Positions 1 through 5,501 of a DNA stretch of 6,431 bases are shown here, in pieces. The DNA is from Candidatus Geoarchaeota archaeon (GTDB taxonomy: Archaea; Thermoproteota; Thermoprotei; Gearchaeales; WAQG01): NCBI GenBank assembly GCA_015520395.1, contig WAQG01000117.1, forward strand, positions 1-6,431, read 5' to 3'. The position numbers were made by a program, and so were the translations under genes. Numbering within the stretch: position 1 is the stretch's first letter; each line of letters opens with the position of its first letter. The notes beneath the pieces are model-generated. The model searched no databases and was not told the DNA's origin. It saw nothing but the letters and a program-made list of their open reading frames with translations.

Positions 1-2
1 GA

Positions 3-221
3 TGGAGTCCTGATAAGGATGCCCGACCCCTATGCGCCGCCTCCACATTCGACTTTAGGTCCGCCAGAATAACGAGCGTTAAACTGGCTTACATGGTGTC
101 TCGGGGAGGCTACCTAATCCCGGTCTACGTCCTCAAGGGCTACACCGACGGCGGGGAACCCTTCGAAGCGGTTGTCGATGCCGTTGACAGGTCATCTCCC
201 CCAACACTCCTCGAGTCTTAA
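3..221 (+). CDS. C-terminal end of an unrecognised protein (5' end outside window)
   Basis: An open frame enters from the left edge and stops at TAA 219-221, giving 72 residues. The part from about residue 20 onward looks like real protein: ITSVKLAYMVSRGGYLIPVY, then VLKGY and FEAVVDAVD. A pattern of 'sv.LaY.v...YLiPVYvl.G' with a final beta-strand-like segment resembles the C-terminal modules of secreted or membrane-anchored YycH/YycI- or PepSY-like proteins. That is only a visual resemblance and I do not assign a family. The first 15-18 residues of this frame are less protein-like and contain a Cys. Frame 1 (bases 1-69) reads DGVLIRMPDPYAPPPHS before hitting TAA at 70-72, so a frameshift near bases 45-65 is possible. 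The gene is followed by an oligo-T stretch and precedes the secreted beta-propeller gene on the same strand. Confidence 0.6.
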   Translation, partial: WSPDKDARPLCAASTFDFRSARITSVKLAYMVSRGGYLIPVYVLKGYTDGGEPFEAVVDAVDRSSPPTLLES

Positions 222-240
222 GGCGCTAAAAACCACCCCA

Positions 241-246
241 TTTTTT
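241..246 (+). terminator. Oligo-T terminator after the first gene
   Basis: Six consecutive T residues lie 20 bp after the TAA of the upstream gene, in otherwise T-poor sequence and before the next TATA-like element. Archaeal RNA polymerase terminates at T-runs without needing a hairpin, and none is obvious here. The assignment is inferred from position and composition. Confidence 0.45.
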
Positions 247-272
247 GCCATCCGCAATAGGGATGCTAGCCA

Positions 273-282
273 CTATATATTT
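273..282 (+). promoter_or_regulatory. TATA-box candidate for the beta-propeller gene
   Basis: CTATATATTT is the best archaeal TATA-like element in the 132-bp gap. Its centre predicts transcription starting near 302-304, which gives an untranslated leader of about 50 nt to ATG 354 or about 86 nt to ATG 390. A second AT element, TTTAAA (298-303), would start transcription near 327 and leave a shorter leader. A GGAGG at 304-308 has no start codon at proper spacing. Confidence 0.5.
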
Positions 283-376
283 GCTGTTTACTGGGCGTTT
301 AAAGGAGGCTGTAACAAGCATTCGTCCACCTTTTAGCAGGCAGGATAATATCGATGGAGCCCTATTTATCTAGCTG

Positions 377-381
377 GGTGA
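377..381 (+). promoter_or_regulatory. SD motif GGTGA that decides the beta-propeller start
   Basis: GGTGA, a perfect match to part of the archaeal anti-SD complement GGAGGTGA, lies 8 nt before ATG 390. The upstream in-frame ATG at 354 has no SD at useful spacing (GGAGG is about 45 nt away). This favours translation from 390. Confidence 0.5.
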
Positions 382-389
382 ATCTGACG

Positions 390-2267
390 ATGAGTATTGG
401 AAAGGCCTTGGCCATCGCGCTTCTCCTCGCAATAGTCCTCTACGCCATCCTCCCAATCCTAGTAGCCCAGCCCGGAGTTAGGACGATCCCCGAGGAGGGC
501 CCCCCTCCCGGAAAAGGCATGAGCTATTTTAGAAGTTATGAGGAGCTCGTAGGCTACCTCGAGGAGGCCGCCGCCCAGGGTGGCGGCTTCTATGGGGTTG
601 GCATGCCGCGCCCACCTCCCCCAACGACCACGTTGGCTACCGCCGCCGCGGCCGAGGAGGGCTACGCGGGGCCGAGGTATTCTGGTACGAACGTCCAGGT
701 GTCCGGCATCGATGAGTCCGACCTGGTGAAGACCGATGGGAAGTACCTCTACGTTATCGTATGGTCTCAGCTGGCCATCGTCAAGGCTTACCCGCCCGAG
801 GAGTCCGAGGTTGTCGCGAGGCTACAGTTCGGCGGGGTAATCCCAGGTATCTATGTCGATGGAGATCTGCTAGTGGTGTTTGAGCAGGGCGGGCCCGGCT
901 TAGGTATGGGGAGCGTCATAGTGCATATCTTTAACCTGAAGGACAGGGGCAGCCCGGTGGAGGTTAAGAAGATCGTGGTTGGGGGCGTCTACATGGACTC
1001 CAGGCTCCATAACCACGTCCTGTACGTCCTGGCGGTCGACACCCCCTACAAGGCCAACATAACGCTGCCCTGGATCATGGTTGACACCTCGCTCAGAAGG
1101 ATACCTCCCAGCAAGATAGGGTACAGCGGGTCTCTGGAACCGAACCCAAGCTACACAATAATACTCCCCATAGACCTAAAGGATCTCTCCAAGGAGCCCG
1201 AGCCCCAGGTATACCTGATAGGGGCCGGGGGAACGGTCTACATGTCCCACCACAACCTATACATAGCCTCAGCAATACCGACCAGGCCGCCATCACCGGT
1301 CCTCGAGGGCCCAGCACAAACCCCGGGCGGCACCGACCTCTACATAACCAGGATCTACAGGTTCAGCATAGACGGGACGAGCTTTAAGTATGAGGGCATG
1401 GGGACCGTCCCCGGGAGGCCCCTAAACCAGTTCGCCCTGGACGAGCGGGACGGCTACCTCAGAATAGCGACGACAAGGGTTGTTATGGAGGCCGGGGGGC
1501 CCGGGACACACCCCGAGGTAAAGTCTGTAAACAGCCTCTACATCCTCAGCCTCGAGGACATGAAGGTTGTGGGCGGGGTTGAGGGCATCGCCCCGGGCGA
1601 GCAGATATACGCCGTGAGGTTCCTCGGCGAGTGGTGCTACCTCGTCACCTTCCGCAGGATAGATCCCTTCTTCGTCATAGACGTCTCGAAGCCCGAGTCG
1701 CCCAGGGTTCTGGGCTGGCTTAAGATCCCCGGCTACTCCTCCTACCTCCACCCCTACGGGGAGAAGATGATTATAGGAGTTGGCATGGAGGTAAAGGACA
1801 ATAGGCCCGCGGGGGTAAAGGTATCCCTCTTCGACGTCTCAGACGTGGAGAACCCTGTCGAGCTGGACAAGCTGGTGTTGGGCGGCGAGTACGCCCAGAC
1901 ACCCATACTCTACACCCACAAGGCCTTCCTGTTCGACGAGCAGAACAGCCTAGTCATCATACCGGTGGTAGAGTACAGACATGTGGCAACCGGCACATAT
2001 CCAGCTAAGCCGCAGGCCTACATAGCCTACACCTTCTACGTCATAGAGGTTTCAGAGTCAGGGCTGAGGCTCAAGGGCAACGTCACCCACGTTTTCAAGG
2101 CCTCCTACGCCGGCTACTGGGTCATGGCGCCTTTCAGGTCGCCGGAGCTAGCCGTAAGATCCCTGTACATAGGGGACTACCTCTACACCATTGCTATAAC
2201 CCAGATAAAGATAGCTAGGATCGACGACCTATCTCCAGTGAAGGGCATCGACCTCCTCAGCTACTAG
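390..2267 (+). CDS. Membrane-anchored extracytoplasmic beta-propeller domain protein
   Basis: A 625-residue protein if started at ATG 390 (SD GGTGA), or 637 residues from ATG 354. From 390 the protein begins MSIGK followed by a hydrophobic segment (residues 6-26), which is a signal peptide or signal anchor. A Pro/Thr/Ala-rich linker (about 73-90) follows, and then the domain proper. TNVQVSGIDESDLVKTDGKY (about 101-119) and the later blocks VRFLGEWCYLVTF...DPFFVIDVSKP (about 408-440) and RSLYIGDYLYTI (about 588-600) are what I know from the archaeal/bacterial 'beta propeller domain' secreted family (Pfam PF09826). Length is in the family range. N-X-T glycosylation sequons occur at N223 (NIT) and N564 (NVT), consistent with export. 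Only one Cys is visible. The molecular role of the family is unknown; a surface binding or structural protein is a guess. The gene is probably monocistronic, and its last 11 bp overlap the convergent inositol-phosphate synthase gene. Confidence 0.85.
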   Translation: MSIGKALAIALLLAIVLYAILPILVAQPGVRTIPEEGPPPGKGMSYFRSYEELVGYLEEAAAQGGGFYGVGMPRPPPPTTTLATAAAAEEGYAGPRYSGTNVQVSGIDESDLVKTDGKYLYVIVWSQLAIVKAYPPEESEVVARLQFGGVIPGIYVDGDLLVVFEQGGPGLGMGSVIVHIFNLKDRGSPVEVKKIVVGGVYMDSRLHNHVLYVLAVDTPYKANITLPWIMVDTSLRRIPPSKIGYSGSLEPNPSYTIILPIDLKDLSKEPEPQVYLIGAGGTVYMSHHNLYIASAIPTRPPSPVLEGPAQTPGGTDLYITRIYRFSIDGTSFKYEGMGTVPGRPLNQFALDERDGYLRIATTRVVMEAGGPGTHPEVKSVNSLYILSLEDMKVVGGVEGIAPGEQIYAVRFLGEWCYLVTFRRIDPFFVIDVSKPESPRVLGWLKIPGYSSYLHPYGEKMIIGVGMEVKDNRPAGVKVSLFDVSDVENPVELDKLVLGGEYAQTPILYTHKAFLFDEQNSLVIIPVVEYRHVATGTYPAKPQAYIAYTFYVIEVSESGLRLKGNVTHVFKASYAGYWVMAPFRSPELAVRSLYIGDYLYTIAITQIKIARIDDLSPVKGIDLLSY

Positions 2268-3438
2268 GCAGCCTCGCTGGAAGCCTCCCCAAAACCTTTT
2301 TCTTAAGCCACTCAACCATCCTGTGATAGGCCACTATCTTCGAGATCGACTTCGAGCCCTTCGGACCCGGCTTCTTCATATAGAAGGCATTTATCTCGTA
2401 TATGGTGCCGTAGAGGCCGGCGTCCACGGCGAGCCTACCCAGCCTAACCAGATCCACAAGCTTCCCCGCCAGGGCTGGGCTATCGTTCAGCCTCATGTTG
2501 ACGTAGAGCTCGTCCACAAGGCCGTTGAAGGTCACGTACTCTATGTGCAGGGCCACATACTTCTTGTCCCCCAAAGTCTCCACGTAGCCCGTCGGCTTTA
2601 TGTAGTGGGGTGCATCGTAGCCGAGGATATCCTCCACAATACTGCTCTTAGTCCTCTCCTTCATCACGTTCTTCTCAGGTATCGTCAAGGCGAGGAAGTC
2701 GGTGTTCCCCCCTATGTTAAACTGGACGACAAACCTCACCTTCCTACCCCGCTCAGCGAGGTGCTCGAGTAGATCAGCCGTCAGCGGAGTCGCTCCAGTC
2801 GCACCATCGTCGCCCAAAACAACCCCCCGGGACTCCTGGAAAAGCTCCACATAGGCCGGGTCGTTGGCTAGGGGTGAAGGGATGACGTTAATAAAGGCGA
2901 CGGGCCTGACCTCAGCCGAGTACCTGGCAGCGGCATACGCGTAGAGCTGGGAGGCCGAAACGGCATCCCTCTCATCCGACTCAATCACGCTCAGCAGCCT
3001 TCCAAGGTCGCCGAACTCCACACCCCTCTCCGTGGTTATCACGTTTACTATAACATCGGCGCCAAGCTCCCTCCACTCGTCCACAAGCCTGTCGACCGCC
3101 TCAGCCAGGCTCATCCTCTCCTCAAGCCCCGATGCCTTAAATGGAAGCCCCCTCAGGCTCCCCAGGTGAACACCCCTCCTGACATAGATGTCCCTTAGAG
3201 TCTTGGGTATGGGGACGCCTTCCAACGCCTCTCTGGCAATCCTATACAGGCTCTTCCCAACCTTGTCCTCGTCAACATCGTAGGAAGCAACAACCTCGAT
3301 GTCCTCTATCCTGTAGGGGAGCGGGAAGTCCGCCAGAGGAACCCCATAGGGCTGAAGCTCACCCTGCTTGATCCTCTCAAGCCCGACCGCAAAGTGGTTG
3401 GCAACCATCCCCTGCCCAAGCAACACAACCCTCAACAT
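2257..3438 (-). CDS. myo-inositol-1-phosphate synthase (archaeal type)
   Basis: A 393-residue cytosolic NAD-dependent enzyme that converts glucose 6-phosphate to 1L-myo-inositol 1-phosphate. In archaea the product supplies inositol phospholipids and, in many hyperthermophiles, di-myo-inositol phosphate. Numbered from ATG 3438: Rossmann glycine motif GQG (8-10) within VVLLGQGMVANHFAVGLERI; GDDGATGATPLT (209-220), corresponding to the conserved GDD...SG.T block; NIGGNTDFLAL (241-251); a Lys/Ser segment KERTKSS (260-266) in the catalytic region; and LNDSPALAGKLVDLVRL (318-334) near the C-terminus. Length fits the short prokaryotic form. A GTG at 3453 would add five residues, but the likely transcription start (about 3448) lies inside that extension, and GGGGTGG just before ATG 3438 can serve as SD. 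The gene is divergent from a peroxiredoxin, with a duplicated palindrome in its promoter, and overlaps the beta-propeller gene tail-to-tail. No inositol-phosphate-using gene is adjacent. Confidence 0.93.
   Translation of the reverse strand: MLRVVLLGQGMVANHFAVGLERIKQGELQPYGVPLADFPLPYRIEDIEVVASYDVDEDKVGKSLYRIAREALEGVPIPKTLRDIYVRRGVHLGSLRGLPFKASGLEERMSLAEAVDRLVDEWRELGADVIVNVITTERGVEFGDLGRLLSVIESDERDAVSASQLYAYAAARYSAEVRPVAFINVIPSPLANDPAYVELFQESRGVVLGDDGATGATPLTADLLEHLAERGRKVRFVVQFNIGGNTDFLALTIPEKNVMKERTKSSIVEDILGYDAPHYIKPTGYVETLGDKKYVALHIEYVTFNGLVDELYVNMRLNDSPALAGKLVDLVRLGRLAVDAGLYGTIYEINAFYMKKPGPKGSKSISKIVAYHRMVEWLKKKVLGRLPARLPSS
2297..2301 (+). terminator. Possible T-rich termination site inside the convergent gene
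   Basis: CCTTTTTCTT (2295-2304) lies 30 bp after the beta-propeller stop codon. On the other strand the same bases encode Lys-rich codons of the inositol-phosphate synthase C-terminus (KKK), so coding alone could explain the T-run. It is the only T-run near this 3' end. Confidence 0.25.
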
Positions 3439-3455
3439 GCCGTCCACCCCCACAC

Positions 3456-3503
3456 TATATTTACAACTGTAAATATAACCTTATTTACAAATGTAAATAT
3501 AAC
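3456..3503. promoter_or_regulatory. Duplicated palindromic operator, 2 x TTTACA-NN-TGTAAA
   Basis: The first copy spans 3456-3477: TATATTTACA, centre AC, TGTAAATATA, with perfect 10-bp arms. The second spans 3482-3499: TATTTACA, centre AA, TGTAAATA, with perfect 8-bp arms. Including flanks, 3459-3479 and 3483-3503 match at 20 of 21 positions as direct repeats, and the centres are 24 bp apart. The core TACA-NN-TGTA matches the established operator core of CopY/BlaI-family winged-helix repressors, but other dimeric regulators use similar half-sites, so the cognate protein is unknown. The proximal copy covers the TATA box of the synthase gene and the distal copy lies just upstream of it, which suggests repression of the synthase. 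An effect on the divergent peroxiredoxin gene is possible but less certain, because its own TATA candidate is about 35 bp beyond the distal copy. Confidence 0.7.
3470..3478 (-). promoter_or_regulatory. TATA box of the inositol-1-phosphate synthase gene
   Basis: On the minus strand this reads TTATATTTA. Its centre (3474) is 36 bp before ATG 3438, which predicts transcription starting around 3448 with a leader of about 10 nt containing GGGGTGG. The element is part of the proximal palindrome (3456-3477), so a protein bound there would compete with TBP. Confidence 0.55.
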
Positions 3504-3534
3504 GCCGAGCCGCGGAAACCCAAGCAACCGCAAG

Positions 3535-3542
3535 AAAAATAT
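3535..3542 (+). promoter_or_regulatory. TATA-like element of the peroxiredoxin gene
   Basis: AAAAATAT, preceded by purine-rich CAAG, is centred about 30 bp before ATG 3569. That places transcription initiation near 3565, at or a few bases before the start codon. No SD precedes the ATG, so the mRNA is probably leaderless or nearly so. Confidence 0.4.
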
Positions 3543-3568
3543 GCCAGGTCAGCCACAGCCCCCATGAA

Positions 3569-4033
3569 ATGCCACTCAAGGTTGGCGATAAGGCTCCCGA
3601 CTTCGAGGCAAACCTCCACACGGGCGAAAGGCTGATGCTAAGCAACCTGAGGGGGAGGGTCATCGTCCTATACTTCTATCCAAGGGCTTTAACGAGCGGC
3701 TGTACGAGGGAGGCTGTAAGGTTTAACCAGCTCCTCGACAAGTTTAGGGAACTCGGAGCGGTGGTTGTTGGTGTCTCAACCGACCCGCCTGAGAGGAACA
3801 GGCGGTTCGCCGAGAAACATGGGTTGAGGTTCCCCCTAGCCAGCGACCCCGAGGGCAAAATAGCGGAGCTCTACAAGGTTCTGAAGAAGGAAGCCAGGAG
3901 ACCCTCAGCAAGAAGGGTAACTTACATAATAGATGGAGGTGGCCTGATAAGAAAGGTTATAGTAGTTCGGCCAGCGGAGAGGCACGCCGATGAGGCGCTG
4001 GCAGCTGTCAGGGAGATTGTGGCCAGCCTCTGA
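3569..4033 (+). CDS. Peroxiredoxin, BCP/PrxQ type with a single cysteine
   Basis: A 154-residue thiol peroxidase of the AhpC/TSA thioredoxin-fold superfamily that reduces H2O2 and organic hydroperoxides in the cytosol. The N-terminal KVGDKAPDF is typical. The active site is P38-RAL-T42-SG-C45 (PxxxTxxC), so C45 is the peroxidatic cysteine. R116 in ARRVTYIID is the likely conserved active-site Arg. The resolving Cys that most BCP/PrxQ enzymes carry five residues after C45 is replaced by V50, and no other Cys exists in the protein. It must therefore act as a 1-Cys enzyme that needs an external thiol or partner; Sulfolobales BCPs include both 1-Cys and 2-Cys members. The start at ATG 3569 gives the normal family length. 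The gene is divergent from inositol-phosphate synthase across the duplicated palindrome and convergent with the next gene, 27 bp away. Confidence 0.92.
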   Translation: MPLKVGDKAPDFEANLHTGERLMLSNLRGRVIVLYFYPRALTSGCTREAVRFNQLLDKFRELGAVVVGVSTDPPERNRRFAEKHGLRFPLASDPEGKIAELYKVLKKEARRPSARRVTYIIDGGGLIRKVIVVRPAERHADEALAAVREIVASL

Positions 4034-4060
4034 TCTACAGATGCCTTCTCCCGGCCGGCC

Positions 4061-4765
4061 TCACCCAGGGGATCCAAGCGCCTCGACGCTTCTCATGATG
4101 GGGGGTATCGCCTCGAAGGGTACACAGTACTCTAGGCGCGCCCGACTCCCACACACCCTGTAAAGCCCCGTCCGGAGCAGGGCCCTGAACACCTCTGAGG
4201 ATGGCGAACACAGCCTCCTAACCCTAAGCCTGTCCGCGCCAGCCGACAGGGGGTATATGATGGGTCTCACCGAGGACCCCTCCTCCTCTATGATAGATTT
4301 TAAGAGGCAGAGGGATTCAGCGAGAGCCCCTGGGCTGAGTGTGGAGAGGGATTCGGTGAGCCTGTCCTCTACCTGGGGCCATCTGGACCCCTTAGTGAAG
4401 CCCTCCGATCCACCCATGTAGAAGTAGCCGTGGAACCCCCTCTCCCTGACCCACCTTGTGACACGCCCGGCTTTGAGGAGCCCGAGGAACTCCCTCTCGC
4501 TGAGCCCCCCAACGAACGAATAGATGGAGCTGAGCCTGACTAGATCCTCTCCCACATCCCGGGGGCTGGGGGGTGTCTGGATCCTGGGCGGCTTCAGGCC
4601 CAGCCTGAGGGCGGCGTTGACGATGTGGTTCGACCCTTTCCCGCTGGGGTCGGTGTCGAATAGAAGGAATACGAGTATGCTCCTCTCAACGAGCCTCCAG
4701 TCCAGCCCCAGCTCCCTAACGATCCTCGGCATAAACCTCCCGTAATCCTCGATCCGAAGGGACAT
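4061..4765 (-). CDS. Unrecognised 234-residue protein, probably crenarchaeal
   Basis: I do not recognise a family. The protein is soluble and mixed-charge, with no signal peptide or membrane segment. An N-terminal helical part (1-35) leads to FDTDPSGKGSN (36-46). This is followed by a Pro-rich turn (59-69), a central region with RGFHGYFYMGGSEGFTKGSRW (109-129), and a C-terminal segment 190-230 (VFRALLRTGLYRV...LEYCVPFEAI). That last segment has a helix-turn-strand-strand pattern a winged helix could give, though this is inference only. Cys residues are at 153, 186, 205 and 214, not in a recognisable zinc pattern. The start at ATG 4765 is preceded by GGAGG 12 nt upstream. It begins 31 bp after the MaoC-like gene stops, on the same strand, so the two are probably co-transcribed, but this does not reveal its job. 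The opposite-strand frames across it look like shadow sequence. Confidence 0.75.
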   Translation of the reverse strand: MSLRIEDYGRFMPRIVRELGLDWRLVERSILVFLLFDTDPSGKGSNHIVNAALRLGLKPPRIQTPPSPRDVGEDLVRLSSIYSFVGGLSEREFLGLLKAGRVTRWVRERGFHGYFYMGGSEGFTKGSRWPQVEDRLTESLSTLSPGALAESLCLLKSIIEEEGSSVRPIIYPLSAGADRLRVRRLCSPSSEVFRALLRTGLYRVCGSRARLEYCVPFEAIPPIMRSVEALGSPG

Positions 4766-4777
4766 GACGCTTGCATC

Positions 4778-4782
4778 CCTCC
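4778..4782 (-). promoter_or_regulatory. SD motif GGAGG for the 234-residue protein
   Basis: GGAGG on the minus strand lies 12 nt before ATG 4765, slightly longer than usual. An out-of-frame ATG at 4776-4774 follows the GGAGG by a single base. No better in-frame start exists between the two. Confidence 0.4.
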
Positions 4783-4796
4783 GCAGCCCTGGAGAC

Positions 4797-5264
4797 CTAG
4801 GCTTGCCCGCTAGCCCCCCTCATAGGCACCATTATCACCCTTGTGAACTCGGCCACCCTCGCGCCATCCTGGTTTTTCACAGTTGTTCTCAGCTTCACTA
4901 TCCCGTAACCCGGCCTCGACCTGGATGGTCTCTTTTCAACTACCTCGGCCTCGGCGTAGAGGGTGTCGCCGGGGAAGACGGGGTGCAGGAACCTCACGTC
5001 CTCAAGCCCCAGCATTATCCCCCCGACCTCGGTGGTGAAGCTCGTCGTGAGGCCGACCCCTATGGCCAATGTCAGGAGCCCGTTGACGACGAGCCGGCCC
5101 CTGAAGGGCTCCCACCCAAGCCTCCTCCTCGTGTAGTCCAGGTTGAAGTGTATCTGGTTGACGTTGTTTGTCAGGAGGGTGAAGAGTATGTTGTCGAACT
5201 CTGTGACGGTCCTCCCAACGGGGGACTCGTAACGCCTCCCCACAACGAAGTCCTCAAAGAACAC
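4797..5264 (-). CDS. MaoC-like hotdog-fold (acyl-CoA dehydratase-like) protein
   Basis: 155 residues from GTG 5264. The single hotdog domain has the MaoC/hydratase-2 layout: FFEDFVVGRRYESPVGRTVT (2-21), the active-site region LLTNNVNQIHFN (30-41), GRLVVNGLLTL (56-66) on the central helix, then LEDVRFLHPVFPGDTLYAEA (87-106) and the final strands ending VIMVPMR. Family members hydrate or dehydrate acyl-CoA thioesters. In the usual motif GDxNPxH the Asp is replaced here by N34, while N36 and H39 remain, so the chemistry and substrate are open. The frame stays open to 5438, but those 58 extra residues (rich in G, P, R, W and C) do not look like the domain. GTG 5264 has GGTGG 6 nt upstream and gives the normal family length. 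It is the first gene of a two-gene minus-strand unit with the 234-residue protein. Confidence 0.85.
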   Translation of the reverse strand: MFFEDFVVGRRYESPVGRTVTEFDNILFTLLTNNVNQIHFNLDYTRRRLGWEPFRGRLVVNGLLTLAIGVGLTTSFTTEVGGIMLGLEDVRFLHPVFPGDTLYAEAEVVEKRPSRSRPGYGIVKLRTTVKNQDGARVAEFTRVIMVPMRGASGQA

Positions 5265-5270
5265 GCTAAA

Positions 5271-5275
5271 CCACC
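5271..5275 (-). promoter_or_regulatory. SD motif GGTGG that decides the MaoC-like start
   Basis: GGTGG on the minus strand, 6 nt before GTG 5264, marks that GTG as the initiation codon and rules out the 58-residue upstream extension of the frame. It sits just downstream of the predicted transcription start (about 5278). Confidence 0.55.
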
Positions 5276-5300
5276 AGGCTAACCTATACCGGCAAAACCA

Positions 5301-5307
5301 ACATAAA
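5301..5307 (-). promoter_or_regulatory. TATA-like element of the MaoC-like gene
   Basis: The minus strand reads AGGTTTATGT, with TTTATGT as the TATA-like core. Its centre predicts transcription starting near 5278, leaving a leader of about 14 nt that contains the SD. This agrees with the GTG 5264 start and makes translation from 5438 unlikely. Confidence 0.4.
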
Positions 5308-5456
5308 CCTGACACTGTGAAACCGGGCCCTGTCGATAGACCAGGCCGCCCCGAACCTTGCCCAGAACGCCGATGTGGTATGGGTTTGAATGGGGATCCA
5401 TGATTCCCCGTATTCCAGGCTCGTCCATTAAGGGTCACTGATTGTCCTGTTTCAAC

Positions 5457-5465
5457 TTTTTATGA
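5457..5465 (+). promoter_or_regulatory. TATA-like element of the ferritin-like gene
   Basis: TTTTTATGA, in the AT-rich stretch 5451-5486 that stands out from its GC-rich surroundings, predicts transcription starting near 5487. This is just at the SD and about 15 nt before ATG 5502. A second AT element, GATTTAA (5464-5470), partly overlaps it. Confidence 0.45.
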
Positions 5466-5486
5466 TTTAATGCAGATTTTGTTTTC

Positions 5487-5491
5487 AGGTG
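5487..5491 (+). promoter_or_regulatory. SD motif AGGTG for the ferritin-like gene
   Basis: AGGTG lies 10 nt before ATG 5502. An out-of-frame ATG at 5495 (7 nt upstream of the real start) opens only five codons before TGA, so 5502 is the sensible start. Confidence 0.45.
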
Positions 5492-5501
5492 GATATGGGT
5501 T

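Noticed and set aside
304..308. GGAGG as SD of a small upstream open frame before the beta-propeller gene
   Set aside because: No ATG, GTG or TTG occurs at suitable spacing after it, and the beta-propeller frame meets a stop at 312-314.
1093..1751. Minus-strand open frames (1093-1317, 1422-1751) within the beta-propeller gene
   Set aside because: Both are antisense to conserved beta-propeller blocks, with no promoter or SD and no recognisable motif.
2323..2772. 149-codon plus-strand open frame inside the inositol-phosphate synthase gene
   Set aside because: It is fully antisense to a well-supported conserved enzyme and its translation (rich in H, V, L, R) resembles no domain; it is a shadow of GC-rich coding sequence.
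3456..3503. Reading the two 21-bp repeats as the start of a CRISPR array or as attachment sites
   Set aside because: Only two copies exist, separated by 3 bp, and each is a symmetrical operator-like palindrome overlapping a TATA box. There are no spacers, no cas genes and no integrase.
3481..3858. Minus-strand open frames over the operator and the peroxiredoxin gene
   Set aside because: They are shadows of the peroxiredoxin coding sequence; their ends fall in promoter DNA.
4764..5282. 172-codon plus-strand open frame opposite the MaoC-like gene
   Set aside because: The translation is Pro/His-rich and low in ordinary structure, and the opposite strand encodes a recognisable hotdog domain with its own SD and promoter.
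5381..5441. tRNA-like TTTGAAT and C/D-box-like ATGATT...CTGA elements in the divergent region
   Set aside because: The T-arm stem does not pair (GGGG follows where CCCC is needed) and no acceptor or anticodon arm fits. The C-box match is poor and the C-to-D distance of about 31 nt is too short for a normal archaeal C/D guide RNA.
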